DNA of 64,000 bases from Pyxidicoccus sp. MSG2 (GTDB taxonomy: Bacteria > Myxococcota > Myxococcia > Myxococcales > Myxococcaceae), in contig NZ_JAPNKC010000001.1 in NCBI RefSeq assembly GCF_026626705.1, positions 9,814,001-9,878,000 of the forward strand, given 5' to 3'. Shown in pieces: positions 62,101 to 64,000 of this stretch. The stretch's first letter is position 1. The number at the start of each line of letters is the position of its first letter. A model generated the notes under the pieces. The model had not been told where the DNA came from, made no database searches, and was given only the letters and a program-made list of their open reading frames with translations. Made by a program: the position numbers and the translations under genes.

Positions 62101-64000
62101 CGCGAAGAGCTCGAAGACGGAGAGGTCGAAGCAGATGGAGGTGGCGGCCAGGGTGCCCGCGAGCTGCTCACGGGAGAAGGTGCGCAGGGACCAGTCCAGG
62201 AAGGCGGTGGAGCTGGCGTGGGTGATGGCCACGCCCTTGGGCCTGCCGGTGCTGCCGGAGGTGTAGATGACGTGGGAGAGATTCTCTGGCACGGCATGGC
62301 AGGTGGGGGCGGACGCGGGCCACTGGGAGAAGCTCTCCGGCAGCGCATCCAGGCAGACGGTGCGCAGGCCCTGGGTGTCGAGCTGGAGCGAGGCGAGCAG
62401 GCTCTGGTGGGACAGCAGGAGCTGGGCGCCGGAGTCGGAGAGGGTGTAGTCGAGACGGCCGCGAGGGTAGGCCGGGTCGAGGGGGACGTAGGCGCCGCCG
62501 GACTTGAGGACGGCGAGGAGGGAGACGACGAGGTCGGCGGTGCGCTCCATGCAGACAGCGACGCGCACCTCGGGGCCGACGCCGAGCGACTGGAGGTAAT
62601 GGGCGAGGCGGTTGGCGCGCGCATCGAGCTGCGAGTAGGTGAAGCGCTCGGTTCCGACGACGAGGGCGGTGGCGTCGGGAGTGCGGGCCACCTGCGCGGA
62701 GACGAGGTGGGGGATGACGGAGCGCTGGAGGATGGTGCGCGTGTCGTTGAACTCCACCAGCAGCCGGTGGCGCTCCTCGGGCGTGAGCAGGGGGACGGCT
62801 TCGAGCACCTGCTCGGGCCGGGCCACGAGGGCCTGCACCAGCGTGAGGAAGTGCTCCACCATGCGCGTGGCGGTGCCTGCTTCGAACAGGTCCGTGTTGT
62901 AGCCCAGCGCTCCGCGGAAGCCGTCGGGCGACTCCGAGAGGCTCAGTTCCAGCTCGAACTTGATGGAGGGGTTGTGCACCTCCATCGGGCGCAGCGTCAG
63001 TTCCTGCCTCTGCAAGGGAGTGTTGGGGGTGTTGTGCAGGGCGAAGAGGACCTGGAAGAGCGGGCTGCGGCTCATGTCCCGCGTGGTCTGAAGCTCCTCC
63101 ACCAGCCGTTCGAAGGGCACGTTCTGGTGGGTGTACGCGCCCAGCGCCGTCTCCTTCACCTGCCGCAGCAGTTGGAGGAACGAGGCGCGGCCCTCTACCT
63201 TGGACTGCATGACCAGGGTGTTGACGAAGAAGCCGATGAGCCCTTCGAGCTCACCGCGCTGGCGCCCCGCGATGGGCGTGCCGACGGAGATGTCATCCTG
63301 GCCGGAGTAGCGTGACAGCAGCACCTGGAAGGAGGCCAGCAGCACCATGAAGGGCGTCAGGCCTTCCTTCTGACACAGCGCCTTCACCGCCTCGGAGAGC
63401 TGGGGTGAGAGGCGGACAGGCACGCTGGCGCCGCGGAAGGTCTGCACGGCCGGGCGCGGCTTGTCGGTGGGCAGCTCCAGGGGCGAGTTCCCGGAGCGCT
63501 GCTGGCGCCACCAGGCGAGCTGTGCTTCGAGCACATCGCCCTGGAGCCATTGACGCTGCCAGACGGCGTAGTCGGCGTACTGGAGTGCCAGCGGGGCGAG
63601 TGGCGAAGGCTTGCCGTGAGCGAAGGCGTTGTAGAGCGCGGCGACTTCGCGGATCAGCACGCCCATGGACCAACCGTCGGAGACGATGTGGTGCATGTTG
63701 AGCGAGAGCACGTGCTCTGCCGGGCCCAGCTTCCACAGGCCGGCACGCACCAGCGGGCCGGTAGCGAGGTGGAAGGGCTTCAGCGTGTCTTCGCGCAGCT
63801 GCCGCTCCAACTCCTTCCGAGCGGCCTGGGGTTCCAGGCCACCGAGGTCCACGACGTTGAGCGGCAGCTCGGAGTGTGGAGCGATGAGCTGGAGGGGCTG
63901 GCCCTCGTGCTGGGTGAAGGTGGTGCGCAGCGCCTCATGGCGCAGCACCAGTTCCTCGAAGGCACGGCGCAGGGAGGCCACGTCGAGGGGGCCCTCCATG
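47131..64000 (-). CDS. Giant NRPS, 3' part, ending in a thioesterase (5' end outside the window)
   Basis: At least 5622 residues are visible; the true start is beyond base 64000, inside a C domain. Approximate order by position: C (64000-62750, partial), A (62730-61230), PCP; C (60960-59610), A (59590-58090), PCP; A (57680-56150), PCP; C (55860-54540), A stub, C (54290-52950), A (52940-51400), PCP; C (51120-49790), A (49770-48210), PCP; thioesterase (47970-47131, GWSLGG). Specificity codes by eye, with the last Lys assumed, are DLFNNALTYK (Ala), DLESIGTVIK, DPFLLGCFVK, DALHLGCLFK and DALWLGGVFK (Val-like). The middle three are not matched to a known code. All C domains keep HHxxxDG. There is no epimerase. 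The product would be a released or cyclised peptide of at least five residues. Confidence 0.95.
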   Translation of the reverse strand, partial: MEGPLDVASLRRAFEELVLRHEALRTTFTQHEGQPLQLIAPHSELPLNVVDLGGLEPQAARKELERQLREDTLKPFHLATGPLVRAGLWKLGPAEHVLSLNMHHIVSDGWSMGVLIREVAALYNAFAHGKPSPLAPLALQYADYAVWQRQWLQGDVLEAQLAWWRQQRSGNSPLELPTDKPRPAVQTFRGASVPVRLSPQLSEAVKALCQKEGLTPFMVLLASFQVLLSRYSGQDDISVGTPIAGRQRGELEGLIGFFVNTLVMQSKVEGRASFLQLLRQVKETALGAYTHQNVPFERLVEELQTTRDMSRSPLFQVLFALHNTPNTPLQRQELTLRPMEVHNPSIKFELELSLSESPDGFRGALGYNTDLFEAGTATRMVEHFLTLVQALVARPEQVLEAVPLLTPEERHRLLVEFNDTRTILQRSVIPHLVSAQVARTPDATALVVGTERFTYSQLDARANRLAHYLQSLGVGPEVRVAVCMERTADLVVSLLAVLKSGGAYVPLDPAYPRGRLDYTLSDSGAQLLLSHQSLLASLQLDTQGLRTVCLDALPESFSQWPASAPTCHAVPENLSHVIYTSGSTGRPKGVAITHASSTAFLDWSLRTFSREQLAGTLAATSICFDLSVFELFAPLSCGGTVLLAANALELASLPAASEVTLVNTVPSAVAELLRMGAIPPSVTTVNLAGEALPGTLVRGLYATGTVQHVFNLYGPTEDTTYSTFTRVPEGPGEPTIGVPLPETSGYILTPSLQLQPIGVPGELYLAGAGLARGYLGRPDLSAERFVADPFSTTPGARMYRTGDLVRWRADGQLDYLGRIDHQVKVRGFRIELGEIESGLRQHPTVRGAVVMARQDSPGGDKRLVAYVVPAEGRTIEVEELRRHLRQHVPEFMVPSAFVPLDAFPLNPNGKVDRKALPAPDGALSTQEYVAPRTPTEAHLATLWVELLHVERVGVHDSFFELGGHSLLATQLISRVRTTLEVELPLRALFEAPTLQGLAARIDAARESGLASRAPAIVPVSRAEAVPLSFAQQRLWFLDQLEPGSPAFNIPSALRLSGALDTEALRRALEALVHRHEALRTTFRDEPAGSVQVISPPAPLRMDAIDLRSLPPEQRQTEAQRLSEEEALRPFSLTTGPLLRASLLVLDEQEHVLLLNVHHIVSDGWSLGVLTREVVQLYAAFASGRPSPLAPLPLQYADFAAWQRQWLQGDELETQLDWWRRQLDGAPQELELPTDRPRTQRSMPGAAHVPIVLPRELSAAVDAVCLREGLTPFMFLLAAFQLLLSRYTGQDDISVGTPVAGRDRAELEGLVGFFLNTLVLRTRLDGDPTVRELRARVRDMALGAFAHQLIPFEQLQPMRGLRQAPLFQVMFMLQNLPSTELSVPGLTFCSLSTQSRVAKFDLTLALSRNEAGFHGGLEYAADLFDASTAERMARHLRVLVEALVSAPERRLSSIPLLAEDERRQLLMDWNVTRADFPEACVHSLFEAQARRVPHALAASFEGQHLTYAQLESKANQLAHALRRRGVGPEVRVALSVERSLDVVVGLLGILKAGGAWVPLDPLLPRERLAFMLEDSGAAVLVTQSVLLERYPEGHRARALCLDFEKDALSRESTEAPVTGVAAHHLAYLLYTSGSTGLPKGTAVEHRSVANLVTHEAVAYGIGPGSRVLQFANLSFDLSVEEIFTTLCSGATLVLAPLEKLMPGAPLHALLHEQALTVISLTPAALAATPADGLPELRTVISGGEALPADVVARWAPGRKLLNTYGPTEATVIATLTECVADGRVPSIGRPLANVRVYVLDPRGEPVPVGVKGELYLGGVGVARGYPGRPALTAERFVPDAFSGDEDARLYRTGDMVRWRADGTLDFVGRVDAQVKVRGFRIELGEVEAALARLPAVSEAVVVAREDGPGGKRLVGYVVAREGAETDGATLRAALKEALPEYMVPAAVVVLATLPLTPNGKVDRKALPAPDFASDAGTYVAPRTPTEERVAEIWRQLLNVERVGATDNFFDLGGHSLLATQAISRIRAAFGVELPLRGLFESPTVEGVARLIDAALEGRGAPAIRKQRDTLALSLPVIPLEDVAAREEARPRPVEPHGDSAQARSLTAEERQQVLVDWNATASDYPRDSTVPEVFSRVVARFPNKVAIEFGDAALTYRQLDERANQLAWHLRGLGVSTDSRVAVALERSLELIVSLVAILKAGGAYVPLDPSYPRERLAAMLEDSRPLALVTSGALLPRLPAESVPTVVLEALSLEGLPTHAPPHSALPTSLAYIDFTSGSTGRPKGVAIPQAAVLRTLFGIDYAHLGPEETFLHIAPISFDPSTFEVWGPLLHGARLVIFPPHAPSDVQELGEVITGRGVTTLLITAGLFSQLVEHNLPSMRGLKQVLSGGDVVSAPHVRRVLEELRIPFTDCYGPTEVTFVTSCHRITDASTLGASVPIGKPLANTQVYVLDASGQPVPPGVIGELFAGGDGLARGYVEQPALTAERFVPNPFSTVPGARLYRTGDLARWRTDGILEFAGRADAQVKVRGYRIELAEVQAALLAYPGVREAIVVAREDRPGDKRLVGYIVAPDSLDLAALRTDLKQRLPEYMVPSALGRLDALPLTETGKVDRKALPAPSTFQSQSTSRPPRTECEREMATLWARVLHLDTVGAEDDFFELGGNSLSATQVISRVRKHFGVELSFADFFSLPTIEALARRIDELSADRPASLQPLLRPRTGSGHSPLSFAQQRLWFFSKLEPDGATYNLPSAVRLEGPLDVPALARTLRDVLQRHESLRTTLQEHDHQPVQVVADRPVLPAGWMDLEALPEAERDASLQRILEHESQQSFNLETGPLWRVLLVRRSEHQHVLMLTLHHVIADGWSLGVLVHELSALYTAHVEGRPASLEPLPVQYPDFALWQRAWLRDEVLDAELGWWRQQLQGAPKSLELPTDRPRPAKQSFRGAAHIFHFPRELSEALEALCRQEGTTPSMVVLAAFQALLSRYSGQDDVSVGTPIAGRTHAELEGLIGFFVNTLVLRTKLDGDPSFRELLARARGVMLGAYAHQDVPFEKLVETLRPERAPGRPPLFQVMLAYQNAPMPELMGPGLKMGGVKVESRSAKFDLILAISDRGHGLRGQLEYSTDLFDASTAAKMVNHLRVLLEAALAAPDRPLSALPVLTPDERHMLFHAWREPSAASVGDASLYRLFQAQARLTPDVVAAELDGQTLTWGELYQRARQVHRSLLVRGLVELPEPPPLVPVPRTDALPLSFAQQRLWFLDQLEPGSPTYNIPIAVRLEGALDVEALQRGLTELVRRHEALRTTFHDQQGEPIQRITSHAELPLDRVDLSGLGEAAPQEARHLLARESLRGFNMATGPLLRVVLLKLAPAEHVLMLNMHHVISDGWSLNVLVREVAILYAAFSQGQPSPLPELPLQYADYAVWQRQWLRDEVLEAQLAWWSRHLAGAAPLQLPIDKPRPPVQTFHGAFVPVHLPQALAQALKVLCQREAVTPFMLLLASWQALLARYCNQQDISIGSPIAGRQRGETEGLIGFFVNTLVLRSHVDGAASFRQLLQQVKETALGAYAHQDVPFERLVEALRPERDLSRSPLFQVLFALQNTAGAGPAQQQPSSLAMRPMEVEFRATKFELELGLTETAQQGFTGMLGYNTDLFEPSTARRIVEHFRVLTEALVARPEAPLSSVSMLSVEERQQVLVDWNATAVEYPRASTLPEVFAQVVARFPDKVAVEFGEEKLTYRQLDERANQLAWHLRGLGVSTDSRVAIALERSLELIVVLVGVLKAGGAYVPLDTAYPRERLAAMVEDARPRVLVTSRALLEKLPTDSLSTVVLDDTELSGLPTHALPQAALPDSLAYIDFTSGSTGRPKGVGTTQSSVLRTVFGVDYAHLGPDETFLLIAPVSFDASTLELWGPLLHGARLVVFPPHSPSDLKELESVLTKHGVTTLHITAGLFTQVVDHNLSGLRTVKQLLTGGDVVSAPHVRRVLEELRIPVTACYGPTEGTLFTSTHRMTDVAHVGTAVPIGRPLANTQVYLLDASGQPVPPGVTGELFIGGDGLARGYVEQPALTAERFVPNPFSSVPGARLYRTGDLARWRTDGVLEFLGRADAQVKVRGYRIELAEVEAALLAFSEVREAVVLVREDGPGNKRLIGYVVAPESLSTSALRAQLQQRLPEYMVPSVLVRLDAMPLTANAKVDRKALPAPDSVHASRDSVYVAPRTPTEELLAALFAQVLHLERVGIHDNFFELGGHSLLATQLISRVRAAFNVELPLRALFEAPTVATLAARIEAARQEGSSVAPSLVPVPRTDALPLSFAQQRLWFLDQLAPGSPTYNMPFAVRLEGAPHIEAMQRSLTELVRRHEALRTTFHAQQGQPIQVIAPATELPLHVVDLSSLGEAAPQEARRLLAREGTHAFDLAAGPLLRAVLLKLAPAEHVLVLNMHHIISDGWSMGVLVREVTALYAAFSQGQPSPLPELPLQYADYAVWQRQWLQGAVLEEQLGWWRQKLGGSAPLQLPIDKPRPPVQTFRGASVPVHLPQTVAQALKALCQREAVTPFMLLLASWQALLARYCNQQDVSIGTPIAGRQRGETEDLIGFFVNTLVLRSHVDGAESFRQLLQQVKETALGAYSHQDVPFERLVEELRPERDMSRSPLFQVLFALQSASVAGPTRQPSGMAMRPMEVEFRAIKFELELSLTETAQGFSGMLDYNTDLFEPATARRIAEHFRVLTEALVARHEAPMASVSMLSVEERQQVLVEWNTTAAEYPRGATLPEVFAQVVARFPDKVAVEFGDSKLTYRQLDARANQLAWHLRGLGVSTDSRVALAVDRSLELIVSLLAILKAGGAYVPLDASYPRERLAAMLEDSGPSVLVTTRALLSKLPTKGLVTLVLEDVPVEAPPAHAPPSTALPDSLAYIDFTSGSTGRPKGVGTPHAAVLRTVFGVDYAHFGPEETFLLLAPISFDASTLELWGALLHGSRLVLMPPGAPSLEELGQLIQRSGVTTLWLTSGLFTQMVDGNLEGLRTLKQVLTGGDVVSAAHVRRVLQALHVPVTNGYGPTESTVFATSFRMTDAAQPGATVPIGRPLGNTRVYVLDASGQPVPVGVPGELFIGGDGLARGYVGQPALTAERFVPDAFSGVPGARLYRTGDVVRWRANGVLDFVGRADAQVKVRGYRIELGEVEAALLTFPEVREAVVVVREDVPNDKRLVGYVVAAESLDLAALRANLMQRLPEYMVPSALVRLEAMPLTANAKVDRKALPAPDVSMARAEYVAPRTVLEEQIAQAFAEVLNVERVSVKDDFFALGGHSLLAVRLMALIRERTGLAMPLSALFQGSTVEQLAALALTYQDASARKPNLARLDTGTSKRRPLFLVHGGGGALLSYAGLVHHLGEERPIYGLFAPGLEGGELPPASMEDLARLYVAQVREEQPHGPYLLAGWSLGGLVAFEMARQFQSMGEQVELLALIDSLAPDGQPHEVPPPLKRLVSFAQMVGLPLQELPPVELEQLNGLEGAELMQRVVEGLRNLPGTGGLEPEQAGRLFAVHERLTAAHYGYVPGGTFTGTAELLRASVRPENLVAEDAGWSSWVSGGVRTSEVPGDHLSLMEPPNVATLAETLNKLLRALEPGDS
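54300..54470 (-). other. Stub of a deleted adenylation domain inside the NRPS
   Basis: Between two condensation domains lies a segment with LYRLFQAQARLTPDVVAAEL and TLTWGELYQRARQVHRSLL, the first about 50 residues of an adenylation domain. It breaks off after LLVRGLVELPEPPP and runs straight into the linker VPVPRTDALPLSFAQQRLWF of the next C domain. The remaining A domain and its PCP are missing. Reading frame is intact, so the protein should fold as tandem C domains with a spacer. Confidence 0.85.
57700..57855 (-). other. Short linker where a condensation domain is missing
   Basis: After the second PCP the usual C-domain opening is absent. About 45 residues (LALSLPVIPLEDVAAREEAR and following) join the PCP to LTAEERQQVLVDWNATA, the standard end of a C domain and start of an A domain. 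The third module is thus A-PCP without its own C domain. Confidence 0.85.

Overview
The window is high-GC DNA with very long assembly-line genes, TTG/GTG starts, an M4 protease with a PPC tail and lipoprotein-type signals. Together these suggest a myxobacterium of the Myxococcus/Corallococcus/Pyxidicoccus type. The genus is inferred from style of content; no marker gene is present. The window carries three separate biosynthetic loci with two peptidase genes between them.

Left locus (1-22475): the last codons of a ureohydrolase and a zinc-ribbon methyltransferase lead into a tightly overlapping operon. It comprises a three-module NRPS that starts with a fatty acyl-AMP ligase (FAAL-ACP-C-A-PCP-C-A-PCP-C-A-PCP), a KS-AT-degenerate KR-carrier PKS, a short-chain dehydrogenase and a TyrA-like dehydrogenase. 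An opposing set (FAD oxidoreductase, methyltransferase, second SDR) follows. Read by eye, the adenylation codes of NRPS modules 1 and 3 are both the classical Thr code, and module 2 looks like one for a basic diamino acid. The product should be a lipopeptide with one malonate extension. No thioesterase or other release domain is visible.

Middle (22550-45084): an M28 peptidase with many membrane segments and an intact tRNA-Leu(UAA) precede a 20-kb block. The block is flanked by the 3' end of that tRNA gene and a 26-bp exact copy of it at 45059-45084, so it reads as a genomic island inserted at tRNA-Leu. I see no integrase. The island holds a compact RiPP system: a 54-residue precursor ending in Gly-Gly then YAKWSKA, two paralogous radical SAM/SPASM maturases, an HExxH protein of the peptide beta-hydroxylase type, a C39 peptidase-containing ABC exporter, two membrane-fusion adaptors and a secreted HExxH protease. 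The exporter is expected to cut after Gly-Gly, leaving a heptapeptide with two aromatic-X-Lys motifs. The second motif, W-S-K, is the tripeptide that is cross-linked in darobactin. This is the best candidate for an undescribed system in the window. The rest of the island has gene remnants and a three-gene operon headed by a TPR protein with two CHAT protease domains, the second lacking the catalytic His.

Right locus (45097-64000): an M4 thermolysin-like protease lies just outside the island, followed by the 3' 16.9 kb of a giant NRPS gene on the minus strand that runs out of the window. Its visible domains are C-A-PCP-C-A-PCP-A-PCP-C-(A stub)-C-A-PCP-C-A-PCP-TE. One C domain is missing and one adenylation domain is reduced to a stub, yet C, A and PCP totals still match, which suggests a displaced condensation domain or recombination scars.
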